A DNA stretch of 64,000 bases from Bacillus sp. BGMRC 2118 (GTDB lineage Bacteria > Bacillota > Bacilli > Bacillales > SA4). The notes beneath the pieces are model-generated. The model had not been told where the DNA came from. It made no database searches and saw only the letters and a list, made by a program, of their open reading frames with translations. Each line of letters starts with the position of its first letter. Position 1 is the stretch's first letter. The position numbers were made by a program, and so were the translations under genes. This document shows positions 8,886-18,767 of this stretch, in pieces. The stretch covers positions 62,001 to 126,000 of the forward strand of contig VTTJ01000005.1 of assembly GCA_008364785.1 (NCBI GenBank), given 5' to 3'.

Positions 8886-9845
8886 TTATCTCTTACCTTT
8901 AATATATGGAGTACCTGATGCTTTAGGTGCGTCAGCTCTACCAACAAATCCAGCAAGAGCTAAGATTGTTAATACATAAGGTGCGATTGTTAAATAAATT
9001 TTCGGTATATCTTGTAATACAGGAATAGATTCCCCTGTAATACTTAATGATTGTGCAAGACCAAAGAATAATGCTGCTCCTAATGCTCCAAGTGGATGCC
9101 ATTTACCAAAGATCATTGCTGCTAGAGCCATAAATCCTTGACCTGAAATGGTTCCTGCAGCAAAGTTACCAGAAATTGATGTTGCATAAACTGCTCCTCC
9201 AAGACCAGCAAAAACACCTGAAAGCACAACACCAATATAACGCATTTTATTAACATTTATCCCCATTGTATCCGCTGCCATTGGATGTTCCCCAACAGAA
9301 CGTAGTCTAAGTCCAAATGGAGTCTTATAGATTACATACCATACTACAAATGCTAAGGCAATTGCAATGTAGGATGTTATATAAATACTCGAAAAGAAAA
9401 TGTCACCGATTACTGGAATATCTGATAAAACTGGAATATCTTTTTTATAGATACGGTGATCGATAAAATCTGTTTGACCTTTATTAAAAATAAGCTTAAT
9501 TAAGAATACCGCCAGACCAGCTGCTAAAAAGTTAATGGCAACTCCACTTACTGTTTGGTCAGCTCTGAATGAAATCGAAGCTACAGCATGAATCAGTGCA
9601 AATATTCCACCAACGATACCGGCGATTAAAATACCTAGCCAAGGAGCTGCATCTCCTAATGCGGCTTGAGTAAACAATGTTGTTAAGATTCCAGTAAATG
9701 CTCCAAATAACATTAAACCTTCTAAACCGATGTTAACAACACCCGATCTTTCACTAAAGACACCACCAAGTGCAGTTAAGATTAAAGGGGCAGCAGAGTA
9801 AATTGCGGCTGGTATAATGATAGCTAAAATATCAAGAAGTGACAT
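8886..9845 (-). CDS. nupQ: Nucleoside ABC transporter permease, NupQ/YufQ type
   Basis: Integral membrane protein of 319 residues with about eight to ten hydrophobic segments and the BPD_transp_2 family pattern (APLILTALGGVFSERSGVVN, IGLEGLMLFGAF). Motif GMNVNKMRY-like GINVNKMRYIGVVLSG marks the cytoplasmic coupling loop. It begins directly after the NupP stop codon, and with NupP forms the membrane pore of the importer. In B. subtilis NupNOPQ imports guanosine and related nucleosides. Ends in a terminator. Confidence 0.9.
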   Translation of the reverse strand: MSLLDILAIIIPAAIYSAAPLILTALGGVFSERSGVVNIGLEGLMLFGAFTGILTTLFTQAALGDAAPWLGILIAGIVGGIFALIHAVASISFRADQTVSGVAINFLAAGLAVFLIKLIFNKGQTDFIDHRIYKKDIPVLSDIPVIGDIFFSSIYITSYIAIALAFVVWYVIYKTPFGLRLRSVGEHPMAADTMGINVNKMRYIGVVLSGVFAGLGGAVYATSISGNFAAGTISGQGFMALAAMIFGKWHPLGALGAALFFGLAQSLSITGESIPVLQDIPKIYLTIAPYVLTILALAGFVGRADAPKASGTPYIKGKR

Positions 9846-10907
9846 CTATTTCCCCTCCTTACTAAAACGGGTAAAGAACCAACGAATAATATAACTAGAT
9901 GCAACGAAGAAAATAATTAATGCTATAACAATCTCTACAAGCTCAGTTGGAACAAAGGCAGCAGATTGCATGGTTAATGCACCAATTTTGAGTCCAGCAA
10001 ACAGTAAAGCTGCAAGAATAACTCCAAATGGATTATTTGCTCCTAATAAAGCAACTGCGATTCCGTCAAAACCTTGTCCAGTAAATCCGCCATTGATCGT
10101 CATATACTGGTAAGTACCAAGACCTTCCATACTACCCGCAACCCCAGCGAATGCACCGGAAATTGCCATTGATAAGATAATATTTCTTGAAACGTTCATA
10201 CCTGCATATTGTGAAGCATGTTGGTTAAATCCAACTGCTTTAAGTTCATATCCTTTGGTTGTTTTTTCAAGTAGGAACCACATGATAATAGCTCCGATAA
10301 TTGCCACAATAAATCCGTAATGTAGGCGTGAGAATTGTGTAAGTTCCATTAAGAATTCTGAAGATAAAGAAGCTGATTCTTTAATAGTTCCAGTTCTTTC
10401 ACCAGGAACGAGTAAATATGTTCTTATTAAAGCATTTGTTACGTGTAAAGCAACATAGTTCAACATAATTGTTACAATAACTTCATGAACCTTAAGTTTT
10501 GCTTTTAGCAAACCAGGGATGAAACCCCAAATCGCACCAGCCAATGCAGCTGCAAGGATTGCTAAAGGAATGTGAACAATTGCTGGAAGGTCAAATGCAA
10601 TACCTACCCATACAGATGCTAGCCATCCTACAAGTAATTGTCCTTCTACCCCAATATTAAATAGTCCAGTTCTAAATGCAAATGCTACAGCTAGACCAGA
10701 TAAGATTAGGGGTGTCATTGCTCTTATTGTTTCACCAATTTGATACGAATCACCAATAATTCCATCTAATAGCGATACATAACCAAGTATAGGGTCATAT
10801 CCACTTACAAGCATGATAATTGCCCCGGCCAACAGACCTAAAATGACAGCAAAAACTGGTACCACTATATGAAAGAAACGCTCATTTTTCATCATTTTTT
10901 GCATCAT
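9846..10907 (-). CDS. nupP: Nucleoside ABC transporter permease, NupP/YufP type
   Basis: Integral membrane protein of 353 residues, BPD_transp_2 family: FAFRTGLFNIGVEGQLLVG and KVHEVIVTIMLNYVALHVTN are typical, as is the coupling loop region GYELKAVGFNQHASQYAGMN. About nine hydrophobic segments. Its start overlaps the end of nupO by four bases (ATGA), showing translational coupling, and its stop abuts the nupQ start. Second half of the pore of the nucleoside importer. Confidence 0.9.
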   Translation of the reverse strand: MMQKMMKNERFFHIVVPVFAVILGLLAGAIIMLVSGYDPILGYVSLLDGIIGDSYQIGETIRAMTPLILSGLAVAFAFRTGLFNIGVEGQLLVGWLASVWVGIAFDLPAIVHIPLAILAAALAGAIWGFIPGLLKAKLKVHEVIVTIMLNYVALHVTNALIRTYLLVPGERTGTIKESASLSSEFLMELTQFSRLHYGFIVAIIGAIIMWFLLEKTTKGYELKAVGFNQHASQYAGMNVSRNIILSMAISGAFAGVAGSMEGLGTYQYMTINGGFTGQGFDGIAVALLGANNPFGVILAALLFAGLKIGALTMQSAAFVPTELVEIVIALIIFFVASSYIIRWFFTRFSKEGK

Positions 10908-12433
10908 GCGTCACCTTCTCTCTTTCTCTTACCGCCTGCCATTAACTTACCAAGTTCTTGCTCGTTCGTTAATTTAGGATCGACGACATCAACAATTTTA
11001 CCTTCGTAGATGACGGCAATACGGTCACTAACATTTAATACTTCATCAAGCTCTAAAGAAACTAATAAGACACCTTTTCCTTTATCACGTTCTTCAATTA
11101 GTTTAGAATGGATAAATTCAATTGCTCCTACGTCTAGTCCACGAGTAGGTTGTGCTGCAATTAATAGGTCTGGACTACGGTCAACCTCACGAGCAATAAT
11201 TGCTTTCTGTTGGTTACCACCAGATAATGCACGAGCCGGAGTGTGTTGACTTGGCGTACGCACATCAAATTCTGCAATAAGATTCTTTGCTTTTTCACGA
11301 ATAGACTTAAAGTTTAAGATTCCTCTCTTTGAGAAAGGCTGCTTGTAATAGGTTTGTAGTACCATGTTATCACCAATCGAATAATCAAGTACCAGGCCGT
11401 GTTTATGACGATCTTGAGGAATATGTCCTATACCTGTTTCTGTAATTTTACGCGGTGATAAACCAACTATATTCTTATTCTTCAATTCAATCGTTCCAGA
11501 TGCTGCTTTTCTTAAACCTGTAATGGCCTCAATCAGTTCAGTTTGTCCATTACCATCGACTCCTGCTATTCCTAGGATTTCACCGCGCTTAACCGTCAAG
11601 CTTAATCCATTGACTGCAGGAACATTTCTAGCATCATTCACGACTAAGTTATCAATCTTTAAAACTTCGTCCCCGACTTTTGCATCAGTCTTTTCGGTTT
11701 TAAAGTTAACTGCTCGTCCTACCATCATTTCAGCTAATTGGTCAGGATTTGTTTCGGAAACAGTAACTGTACCAATTCCCTGCCCTTTACGAATAACTGT
11801 ACATTGATCACACACTTCCATAATTTCTTTTAACTTATGTGTAATTAAGATGATAGATTTCCCTTCTTTTACAAGCTTCTTCATAATTTGGATTAATTCT
11901 GATATCTCCTGTGGAGTTAAAACAGCTGTAGGTTCATCAAAGATTAAAATTTCTGCACCACGATATAACGTTTTAAGAATTTCAACACGTTGTTGCATTC
12001 CTACAGAGATGTCTTCAATTTTTGCATATGGATCTACTTTTAATCCATATTGCTCAGAGATCTTTTGAACCTCTTCTGCAGCTTTGGCAATGTTGATTCT
12101 TCCTCCAGAGGTAGGTTCATTACCAAGGATGATATTTTCTGTAACCGTAAAATTCTCAACCAGCATGAAATGCTGATGAACCATCCCAATTCCGAGCTCA
12201 TTCGCAATGTTAGGATCTGTGATTTTCACAGGTTTTCCTTTTACACGGATTTCACCTTTCTCAGGCTGGTATAAGCCAAACAGAACATTCATTAAAGTCG
12301 ATTTTCCGGCTCCATTCTCTCCTAATAGAGCATGAATCTCACCTTTAGCCAGTCTTAATGTAATGTTGTCATTCGCTACGATGCCTGGAAACTCTTTACG
12401 AATATTGAGCATCTCAATAACATATTCCAACAT
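10904..12433 (-). CDS. nupO: Nucleoside ABC transporter ATPase, NupO/YufO type
   Basis: ATPase of 509 residues with two nucleotide-binding halves. The first has Walker A GENGAGKST, signature ISVGMQQRVEILK and Walker B LIFDEPTA. The second has a degenerate Walker A (GVDGNGQTEL), signature ALSGGNQQKAI and AAQPTRGLDVG, the pattern of the sugar/nucleoside subfamily. The open frame extends to 12481, but the ATG at 12431-12433 follows TTTAGGAGTGATT, so I start there. Four-base overlap with nupP. A 224-base gap with several hairpins separates it from the binding-protein gene. Confidence 0.92.
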   Translation of the reverse strand: MLEYVIEMLNIRKEFPGIVANDNITLRLAKGEIHALLGENGAGKSTLMNVLFGLYQPEKGEIRVKGKPVKITDPNIANELGIGMVHQHFMLVENFTVTENIILGNEPTSGGRINIAKAAEEVQKISEQYGLKVDPYAKIEDISVGMQQRVEILKTLYRGAEILIFDEPTAVLTPQEISELIQIMKKLVKEGKSIILITHKLKEIMEVCDQCTVIRKGQGIGTVTVSETNPDQLAEMMVGRAVNFKTEKTDAKVGDEVLKIDNLVVNDARNVPAVNGLSLTVKRGEILGIAGVDGNGQTELIEAITGLRKAASGTIELKNKNIVGLSPRKITETGIGHIPQDRHKHGLVLDYSIGDNMVLQTYYKQPFSKRGILNFKSIREKAKNLIAEFDVRTPSQHTPARALSGGNQQKAIIAREVDRSPDLLIAAQPTRGLDVGAIEFIHSKLIEERDKGKGVLLVSLELDEVLNVSDRIAVIYEGKIVDVVDPKLTNEQELGKLMAGGKRKREGDA

Positions 12434-12520
12434 AATCACTCCTAAAATAGCATGAATAGTATAATTCCATATTTCAAACAAACTTGGGAAAGCTCGTTTT
12501 GTAACGGAAAAGATATAGTT

Positions 12521-12578
12521 CTTCTTACCTATTAAAAGTAAGAAGTAAAAGGTTAAGCACGGTAGATTAACCTTTTAC
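12521..12578 (-). other. Two adjoining inverted repeats in the nupN-nupO gap
   Basis: CTTCTTAC (12521-12528) pairs with GTAAGAAG (12538-12545), and GTAAAAGGTTAA (12545-12556) pairs perfectly with TTAACCTTTTAC (12567-12578). They follow the terminator-like stem at 12611-12650 on the transcript. They probably fold in the nupNOPQ mRNA between the lipoprotein and ATPase genes. Function is inferred only. Confidence 0.55.
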
Positions 12579-12610
12579 GTCCAACTTCTATATTCTTTAC
12601 GAGATATAAG

Positions 12611-12650
12611 GGAAAAATAAAGGCTAGTATGGATGTACTAGCCTTTATTT
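12611..12650 (-). terminator. Strong hairpin after nupN (partial terminator)
   Basis: Perfect 15-base stem AAATAAAGGCTAGTA (12615-12629) with TACTAGCCTTTATTT (12636-12650), followed on the minus strand by TTTTTCCC. Its place just after the binding-protein gene is where ABC operons often have a partial terminator or mRNA-protecting stem, giving more binding protein than membrane parts. Confidence 0.8.
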
Positions 12651-12657
12651 AAGTAAA

Positions 12658-13752
12658 TTATTTCTTTAAGTACTCTTCGTACTCTTCATCTGTAGCAGGA
12701 ACTTTAATGTCTCCAGCAAGGATTTTTTCTTGGAATTCTTTAACTAATGCTAAAGATTCTTCAGATACGTTTTCTTGAGAAGGAGCAATACCGATACCTT
12801 CGTTATCTAAACCGAACTCAACGATTGTTCCACCTGGGAATTTGCCTTCCATAGCCATCTTAGATACTTCATAAACTGCTGTATCTACACGCTTAACCAT
12901 TGAAGTTAATGTTACGTTCTCTGGCATACCTTCTTCGTGTTGGTCTTTATCAACACCGATTACCCATACTTTTTGACCTTGCTTAGCACGGTTTTTTGCT
13001 TCCGTGAATACACCGTTACCAGTTCCACCAGCAGCATGGTAAATAATATCGATATTTTGGCTGTACATTGTGTTAGCAATTTGAGATCCTTTTTCAGGAG
13101 CATTGAAATCTTCAGCATATTGAACTACGATTTCAGCATTTGGATTAGCAGCCTTTACACCAGCTTTGAATCCGTTTTCGAATTTCTTAATAAGTTCACC
13201 TTCAACTCCACCGATGAATCCAACTTTACCAGTTGTAGATTGCTTACCAGCGATTAGTCCTACTAGGAATGAACCTTCATGTTCTTTAAAAGTAATGTTT
13301 GCAACGTTAGGTAAGAAATCACCATTATCGTCTGTTACAACCATATCAACGATTGCAAGGTTTGCATCTTTTTGTTGTTGAGCAACCTTTTTAACATCGT
13401 CTCCTAAAAGGAAACCGATACCATAAACTAGGTTGAAGTCTTCACGAACTAATGCGTTTAAGTTTGGTGCATAATCTGTTGCAGCAGAAGATTGAAGGTA
13501 CTTGAAACCTTTTCCTTCTTCCATGTTATTGTCAGCTCCAAATTGCTTTAAGCCTTCCCATGCAGATTGGTTAAATGACTTGTCATCTACCCCACCTGTG
13601 TCAGTAACCATTGCTACTTTGAAATCAGCAGCTTTTTCTTTACCGCCAGCACCTTGAGTGCTTTCTTCCTTTTCTCCTGCGCCACAAGCACCTAAAATCG
13701 TACTAGCTGCAAGAAGAAGAGAAAGTGCTACACCATACTTACGTTTTTTCAT
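12658..13752 (-). CDS. nupN: BMP-family nucleoside-binding lipoprotein, NupN type
   Basis: Substrate-binding lipoprotein of 364 residues. The N-terminus is a lipoprotein signal peptide, MKKRKYG... followed by LAASTILGACG, with the lipidated cysteine at residue 23. The mature part has BMP-family motifs VAMVTDTGGVDDKSFNQSAW, GFIGGVEGELIKKF and IYHAAGGTGNGVF. In B. subtilis the homologue (YufN) binds guanosine and related nucleosides. First gene of the transporter cluster, next to a GntR regulator. ATG preceded by AGGGGG. The exact ligand is inferred from the family. Confidence 0.9.
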   Translation of the reverse strand: MKKRKYGVALSLLLAASTILGACGAGEKEESTQGAGGKEKAADFKVAMVTDTGGVDDKSFNQSAWEGLKQFGADNNMEEGKGFKYLQSSAATDYAPNLNALVREDFNLVYGIGFLLGDDVKKVAQQQKDANLAIVDMVVTDDNGDFLPNVANITFKEHEGSFLVGLIAGKQSTTGKVGFIGGVEGELIKKFENGFKAGVKAANPNAEIVVQYAEDFNAPEKGSQIANTMYSQNIDIIYHAAGGTGNGVFTEAKNRAKQGQKVWVIGVDKDQHEEGMPENVTLTSMVKRVDTAVYEVSKMAMEGKFPGGTIVEFGLDNEGIGIAPSQENVSEESLALVKEFQEKILAGDIKVPATDEEYEEYLKK

Positions 13753-13785
13753 TCTCTTTACCCCCTAATTTTGTTTTAATCTATT

Positions 13786-13801
13786 GTCATTTTATAATGA
13801 C
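13786..13801 (-). promoter_or_regulatory. Palindrome overlapping a putative -10 of nupN
   Basis: Perfect 6+6 inverted repeat (minus strand GTCATT-ATAA-AATGAC), containing TATAAA as a possible -10. It lies 34 bases before nupN in the ymfC-nupN gap, a plausible operator for the adjacent GntR regulator. No good -35 at 17 bases is visible. Confidence 0.4.
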
Positions 13802-13875
13802 CGAAATCGTTTACAAAACTTTCTTAGCGTTTCTGGACCTCACCTCCTTAAAATGTACTGAAACAAAAGAAATTA

Positions 13876-14601
13876 TTATACTCGTTTTCTGAGTACGTGA
13901 AAGCTAAACTTATCTGCTCTAAAATAATTTAATGAGAATAGAACAGGTACATCATTTTGATCAAAATGCATTTGTTTAAGTAATAGCAGTGCTGTTTCAG
14001 GTTCACATTCTAATATAGGTGAAATTTTCTCATGGTATCCAAGAGGCTCTATATGCACTACTGCATGGGATATGTATCGTCCCTCTAATTCTAGTAAGTG
14101 CAATAACGACTCCACATCATGATTAAAACCATTTGTAGGTAAATAGTCGCTTGGTATCTTGTCAATACAATAAACAACGGGTTCTCCGTCTGCAGTTCGT
14201 ACACGTTCTACTAACAAAATCTCATCATCGATAGAGCAATGGAACCTTTTAATATCTTCATCAGTAGGACCTTGCTCTGATGAGGATAGGAAAATAGTCC
14301 CCGCCTTCTTTCCAGCTTGAATAATCATATCTGTTACAGAGTTTAATTGTTCAATTCCGGATGAGAATAATGGCTTAGCATTTACAAACGTACCGACACC
14401 ATGTCTACGAATGACAACGTTTTCTTCTTCGAGTATACGAAGTGCTTCTCGCAAGGTTGCACGGCTTACTCCTAATTGCTTAGCTAAATCAAATTCCGAA
14501 GGAAGCTTCTCTTTTTCAGCATAGATTCCTTTTTCAATATCGCCTTTTAGCCTATCAATAACTTGTAAGTATAGATGCCGATTGTCTGACTTAATCGTCA
14601 T
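13876..14601 (-). CDS. ymfC: GntR/HutC-family transcriptional regulator (YmfC type)
   Basis: Regulator of 241 residues. The N-terminal winged helix-turn-helix has the GntR pattern [20 protein letters not shown], then [20 protein letters not shown] and HGVGTFV. The rest (about 80-241) is a UTRA effector domain ([20 protein letters not shown]). HutC-type members often respond to a small metabolite tied to a neighbouring transporter, so regulation of nupNOPQ is a reasonable inference, though YmfC in B. subtilis stands away from nup genes. ATG with TAGGAGGC upstream. Confidence 0.88.
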   Translation of the reverse strand: MTIKSDNRHLYLQVIDRLKGDIEKGIYAEKEKLPSEFDLAKQLGVSRATLREALRILEEENVVIRRHGVGTFVNAKPLFSSGIEQLNSVTDMIIQAGKKAGTIFLSSSEQGPTDEDIKRFHCSIDDEILLVERVRTADGEPVVYCIDKIPSDYLPTNGFNHDVESLLHLLELEGRYISHAVVHIEPLGYHEKISPILECEPETALLLLKQMHFDQNDVPVLFSLNYFRADKFSFHVLRKRV

Positions 14602-14639
14602 ATAAAGCCTCCTAAGTAAAAAGATTGATAAGCAAACTG

Positions 14640-14679
14640 GAGGTACAAATAGGTATGATGTCTTACATGTGTACTCCTC
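14640..14679 (-). promoter_or_regulatory. Inverted repeat in the ymfC leader
   Basis: GAGGTACA (14640-14647) pairs with TGTAC-TC-CTC (14670-14679), two bases bulged. It lies just downstream of an extended -10 candidate TGTTATAGT (hexamer 14691-14696) and 39 bases before ymfC. It could be an autoregulatory operator or an mRNA stem. Weakly supported. Confidence 0.35.
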
Positions 14680-14841
14680 TAATCGAAATTACTATAACAC
14701 TTTTTTCGTCAGAAATAAATAGAATTTATATAAAAATTGTCGAAACGTAGTGAAAATTATTTTAAAAAGTGAATATTGGAAACTCAACCCACTATTTGGA
14801 AATGAAAACCCTCACATTTCAAATTTTCAGAATCTACTACA

Positions 14842-14866
14842 TAAAAAAAGAGGAGGTTCCCCCCCC
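14842..14866 (-). terminator. Terminator after spoIIIE
   Basis: On the minus strand a run of eight G is followed by AACCTCCTC and seven T. Seven base pairs form with two G-U wobbles and a short loop, placed 2 bases after the spoIIIE stop codon. Confidence 0.7.
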
Positions 14867-14868
14867 TG

Positions 14869-17208
14869 TCAAGATGTTGCTTCTTCATTTGATTTTGTCA
14901 TTAACACTTCTCTCGGTTTACTTCCTTCGTATGGGCCAACAATTCCTCGTTCCTCCATCGCATCAATTAAACGCGCCGCCCGGGTGTAACCTATTCTGAA
15001 CCTGCGCTGTAGCATAGAAACAGAAGCAGTTTGCATTTCCAAGACAAGACTTACTGCATCGTCGAATAATTCGTCCTCTACAACAGCATTAGATGTTGGT
15101 GCATCTGTTGGAATCATATCCTCTTGATATTGTGCTTTCTGTTGAGATATTACAAAATCAACAATATCTTCTACCTCTTGATCAGATAGGAACGCACCCT
15201 GGACTCTTACTGGCTTGGACATTCCAGCTGGCAAAAATAACATATCCCCTCGGCCAAGTAACTTCTCTGCACCACCCATATCCAGAATGGTTCTTGAATC
15301 AGTCTGAGAAGATACACTGAATGCTATTCTTGAAGGTATATTCGCTTTAATAACACCAGTAATTACGTCAACAGATGGTCTTTGAGTTGCAATAATCAGA
15401 TGTATTCCTGCAGCACGAGCCATTTGTGCCAATCTTGTAATTGCATCTTCGACATCAGATGATGCGACCATCATTAAGTCAGCAAGCTCGTCTACAATAA
15501 CCACAATAAAAGGCAATAACGGTTGCTTCACTTCTTCTTCATGATTTTGCCTCTTAATATATTCGTTATATCCCTCGATATTTCTTGTACCTGTATGAGA
15601 GAAAAGCTCATATCTTCTTTCCATCTCAGATACAACTTTTTTCAAGGCTTGTGATGCCTTTTTAGCATCTGTTACGACAGGTGCTAATAAATGTGGGATG
15701 CCGTTATACACATTTAGCTCTACCATTTTAGGGTCAATCATCATCATCTTCACTTCGTGTGGCTTTGTTCGCATTAGGATACTAGTGATGATTCCGTTAA
15801 TACATACACTCTTCCCACTACCAGTTGCCCCGGCAACTAACAAATGTGGCATCTTATTTAATTCAGCAAGCACAGCTTCTCCTGAGATATCACGGCCAAG
15901 ACCGATCAATAGCTTTGAATCCTTGCCTGAAACGTGTGGTGCTTCAAGTACTTCTCTCAATGTTACCATTGAAACTTCTTCATTTGGCACTTCAATCCCA
16001 ATTGCAGATTTGCCCGGGATTGGTGCTTCAATACGAATGTCTTTCGCAGCAAGTGCCAATGCTAGATCATCACTTAAATTTACAATTTTGCTAACCTTTA
16101 CACCTACTGCCGGGTAGACCTCATATTTTGTTACCGCAGGGCCTAGATGCACCTTCTTTACACTTGCTTTTACACCGAAGCTTTCGAATGTACGTTCAAG
16201 CTTTTTGATATTTGTTCGAATTAATTCATTGTCATGTCCACTTTTCCGATTGTTTGGTAATGAGAGAATATCAAGAGACGGTAGTAAGTAACTTAAATTT
16301 TCTTCCTCTATAAACGCGGCTTGTGGTATAGGGTCATCCTCAACTTCAGTATCCTCTTGTTTCACAGTCTTCTTTGTTGGACTATTCTCATCTGATTCCT
16401 CATCTATCTTACTATGATCCTGAAAGTTTGAAATGATTGGTTGTATCATCACTTCTTCTTCTTCCGGTTCAATTGTTATTTCTTCACTTTGACTATCCTT
16501 TTGTGTCACTGACTGTTCTTTTTTCTTTCTAGCTTTTGCACGAGAGTTTGTTTGTTTACTACTAATGTTATTTCCCCACTCTTTTATATCTCTACTGAAC
16601 GCAAAAAATTGTTCCTTAATAAAGGTAAGTACAGGTGTGACAATTCTTACAACTACATCCATAAGTGACCTACCTGTAACTAAAATAATACCGATCACCA
16701 TGAAAAGTAACGCAATCAGTTCTGTGCCTTTTGCGGCAAACAGAACATGAAACATAGCAAATAATACGGCACCAATCATACCTCCACCAATATCATTGGT
16801 TTTCGTTTCTCCTGTTGTCTCCATCCAAAATAGTTCCCATGTATTTCGAATTACAGATGGTTCTTTAAATACACCATCTTTAATAAGTAAATCAAATAAG
16901 TTTACATGACTGAACAATAACAAAGCCGAAATAATGAAATATATTCCGATAAATCTTTGTGAAAAAATATACGGATGCTTTCGTTTCCAAATATAATATA
17001 CAGATAGTACAAGTAATGATAAAAGTAATAACATATACCATTCACCCATGAAAAAGCGAGTGATCGTTGTTAATAGTTGTCCAACTACGCCAAGTCCTGA
17101 AATTCCAATACATGTCATGGCAAATAGAGTAAGTCCAGCTAGCTCAAACTTTAAGGTCTGTTTCCACTCCTGTTTCTTCTTTTTCTGTCGTTGTTTCGGC
17201 TTTGCCAT
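14869..17208 (-). CDS. spoIIIE: DNA translocase SpoIIIE/FtsK family
   Basis: Protein of 779 residues, close to the usual length of B. subtilis SpoIIIE. Four hydrophobic segments lie in residues 20-185 (for example 52-73, 86-101, 141-158, 164-179). An acidic, poorly conserved linker (about 215-300) precedes the motor. The motor has Walker A GATGSGKS at 460-467, Walker [14 protein letters not shown], and a C-terminal gamma winged-helix domain ([19 protein letters not shown]) that reads chromosome polarity. It pumps the forespore chromosome through the septum and acts in division. It sits between ylzJ and the GntR gene as in B. subtilis. ATG start, GAGGTG upstream. Confidence 0.95.
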   Translation of the reverse strand: MAKPKQRQKKKKQEWKQTLKFELAGLTLFAMTCIGISGLGVVGQLLTTITRFFMGEWYMLLLLSLLVLSVYYIWKRKHPYIFSQRFIGIYFIISALLLFSHVNLFDLLIKDGVFKEPSVIRNTWELFWMETTGETKTNDIGGGMIGAVLFAMFHVLFAAKGTELIALLFMVIGIILVTGRSLMDVVVRIVTPVLTFIKEQFFAFSRDIKEWGNNISSKQTNSRAKARKKKEQSVTQKDSQSEEITIEPEEEEVMIQPIISNFQDHSKIDEESDENSPTKKTVKQEDTEVEDDPIPQAAFIEEENLSYLLPSLDILSLPNNRKSGHDNELIRTNIKKLERTFESFGVKASVKKVHLGPAVTKYEVYPAVGVKVSKIVNLSDDLALALAAKDIRIEAPIPGKSAIGIEVPNEEVSMVTLREVLEAPHVSGKDSKLLIGLGRDISGEAVLAELNKMPHLLVAGATGSGKSVCINGIITSILMRTKPHEVKMMMIDPKMVELNVYNGIPHLLAPVVTDAKKASQALKKVVSEMERRYELFSHTGTRNIEGYNEYIKRQNHEEEVKQPLLPFIVVIVDELADLMMVASSDVEDAITRLAQMARAAGIHLIIATQRPSVDVITGVIKANIPSRIAFSVSSQTDSRTILDMGGAEKLLGRGDMLFLPAGMSKPVRVQGAFLSDQEVEDIVDFVISQQKAQYQEDMIPTDAPTSNAVVEDELFDDAVSLVLEMQTASVSMLQRRFRIGYTRAARLIDAMEERGIVGPYEGSKPREVLMTKSNEEATS

Positions 17209-17537
17209 TTTTTACACCTCAGTTTAAATATGTATAACAATATAAGTAGATCAATTTTATTTGAAGTTTAATTGTTGTCTCTTGATTATAAAGCCTTTTC
17301 CACAATTTAAAAAGAGATATTAGCCATATCTTATGTTAACTAACACTACAAATCATATATTTAAAAGGTAGTCTTCAAGAGACGTTCTTTTTGTAAAACT
17401 TTGTTTTTCAATGTTAGTCATTAACTAAAATATTCTTTTAATCGATAAAACAGGATATGGGCTCTAATTCATTGACGAAATGATTCCACGATAAAGATTC
17501 AATATTTTTCTTTTTTGTATACGAAGTAATTCACATG
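17209..17537 (-). other. ylzJ-spoIIIE intergenic region, no gene seen
   Basis: About 330 AT-rich bases with no supportable frame and no tRNA or other recognised RNA fold. It must contain the spoIIIE promoter; the best -10 on the minus strand is TATAAT (near 17284-17289) without a good -35. No repeat of note. Confidence 0.5.
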
Positions 17538-17560
17538 AAAAAAAGAGCAAATGATTGCTC
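17538..17560 (-). terminator. Terminator after ylzJ
   Basis: GAGCAA-ATGA-TTGCTC stem (17545-17560), followed on the minus strand by seven T. It closes the rnjB/tepA/ylzJ side. Confidence 0.8.
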
Positions 17561-17569
17561 ATAAGCTCT

Positions 17570-17782
17570 TTAGGAAAGTTTGATTGTCATACCAGGCGAA
17601 TAGTCTGCAGATAAATAATGCTCTGGATTTGTACTTAATAAGCGTACAATTCGATATTCGTATTCTTCATTTCGTTCTACTATCATTGAAACACCATTTA
17701 CTTCAACACATTGTTGATTTTCAAATAGATTTGTCTCTACTGGATAGACAAGTTCATTCGGCATGATTGTATACAGGATCAC
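17570..17782 (-). CDS. ylzJ: YlzJ-like protein
   Basis: Conserved small protein of 70 residues. GTG start at 17780-17782 overlaps the tepA stop by four bases (GTGA), so it is translationally coupled to tepA. Sequence features are the MPNELVYPV opening, ECRIV-like [14 protein letters not shown] and the C-terminal PGMTIKLS. No signal peptide, membrane segment or known catalytic motif. It matches the small protein always found downstream of tepA in Bacillus; function unknown. Confidence 0.82.
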   Translation of the reverse strand: MILYTIMPNELVYPVETNLFENQQCVEVNGVSMIVERNEEYEYRIVRLLSTNPEHYLSADYSPGMTIKLS

Positions 17783-18531
17783 TGAAGCATCTTCCCTTCT
17801 TGACTGGAAAGTCCTCTTTGTTCTATAAGTTCATTTAATTTGGCAATGGCCTTGCCAATACCTCCAACTTCATTAATAAGACCATATTTCACTGCATCTT
17901 CACCAACTACATTGGTGCCAATATCCCTAGTTAAGTTCCCTTTTGACAGCATGAGTTCTTTAAATCGATCCTCAGTAACGTTGGAGTGTTTTGTTACAAA
18001 TCTCACGACACGATCTTGCATCTTATCTAAATACTCAAATGTTTGCGGCACACCAATTACAAGTCCAGTTAATCGAACTGGATGAATCGTCATAGTGGCT
18101 GTTTCGGCAATAAAAGAAAAATCTGTTGAGACAGCAATAGGAACACCAATAGAATGACCTCCACCTAGAACAATAGAAACTGTCGGTTTTGAAAGTGAAG
18201 CGATCATTTCTGCAATGGCAAGACCTGCCTCTACATCACCGCCAACTGTATTCAAAATAATGAGCAATCCTTCTATTTTAGGATTCTGCTCGATTGCCAC
18301 GATTTGAGGGATGAGATGTTCATATTTGGTCGTTTTGTTTTGGGGAGGAAGTTGAATGTGTCCCTCTACTTGCCCTATAATCGTCAGTACGTGTATTTTA
18401 GAGTCATTTGCTAATTGTGGTATGTTGGTTTGTCCTAATGCTTGTATTTTATCTAGTATGCCTTCCTTTGGTTCTTCTTTTTTTTCCTGTTCCTGTTCAT
18501 TCATTTGTCCAGACATGATTTCGTTCTCCAT
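17779..18531 (-). CDS. tepA: TepA, ClpP-like serine protease
   Basis: ClpP-fold protein of 250 residues. After a Glu/Gln-rich N-terminal 40 residues, the core has the strand-helix [19 protein letters not shown] and the nucleophile region [13 protein letters not shown], with a histidine in TIHPVRL completing the site. B. subtilis TepA was described as aiding protein translocation and as degrading small acid-soluble spore proteins on outgrowth. The frame runs open to 18627; the ATG at 18529-18531 behind AAAGGGG agrees with family length. Coupled to ylzJ. Confidence 0.88.
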   Translation of the reverse strand: MENEIMSGQMNEQEQEKKEEPKEGILDKIQALGQTNIPQLANDSKIHVLTIIGQVEGHIQLPPQNKTTKYEHLIPQIVAIEQNPKIEGLLIILNTVGGDVEAGLAIAEMIASLSKPTVSIVLGGGHSIGVPIAVSTDFSFIAETATMTIHPVRLTGLVIGVPQTFEYLDKMQDRVVRFVTKHSNVTEDRFKELMLSKGNLTRDIGTNVVGEDAVKYGLINEVGGIGKAIAKLNELIEQRGLSSQEGKMLQ

Positions 18532-18722
18532 TGAATGGAATTCCCCTTTCAAACAATAAGATAAACTTAGTATGAACTCTTCTACCAATTTCATTCCAAT
18601 GATAATAACGATTGAAGATGGGCACATTCCTTATTTCTAACTTTATCACCTTGAATTCGATGACATTATTAACTCAGCAAAAGAAGGTACCCACCTAGAA
18701 TCATTTATCATTAAAACAGATC

Positions 18723-18762
18723 AAAAAGGCCTAACTCTACGACTTACAGTAGAGTTAGGCCT
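18723..18762 (-). terminator. Terminator after rnjB
   Basis: Perfect 14-base stem AGGCCTAACTCTAC (18727-18740) with GTAGAGTTAGGCCT (18749-18762); T run on the minus strand. Very strong intrinsic terminator 5 bases after the rnjB stop. Confidence 0.92.
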
Positions 18763-18767
18763 CTTCA

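Noticed and set aside
12434-12481. N-terminal extension of nupO (16 extra codons)
   Set aside because: No ribosome site for the upstream start, whereas AGGAG precedes the ATG at 12433 and matches family length.
14822-14836. CodY-box-like sequence AATTTTCAGAATCTA between spoIIIE and ymfC
   Set aside because: Three mismatches to the AATTTTCWGAAAATT consensus and placed far from a promoter; chance match in AT-rich DNA is likely.
15698-16117. Plus-strand frame of 139 codons inside spoIIIE
   Set aside because: Antisense to the conserved SpoIIIE motor domain; no start signals.
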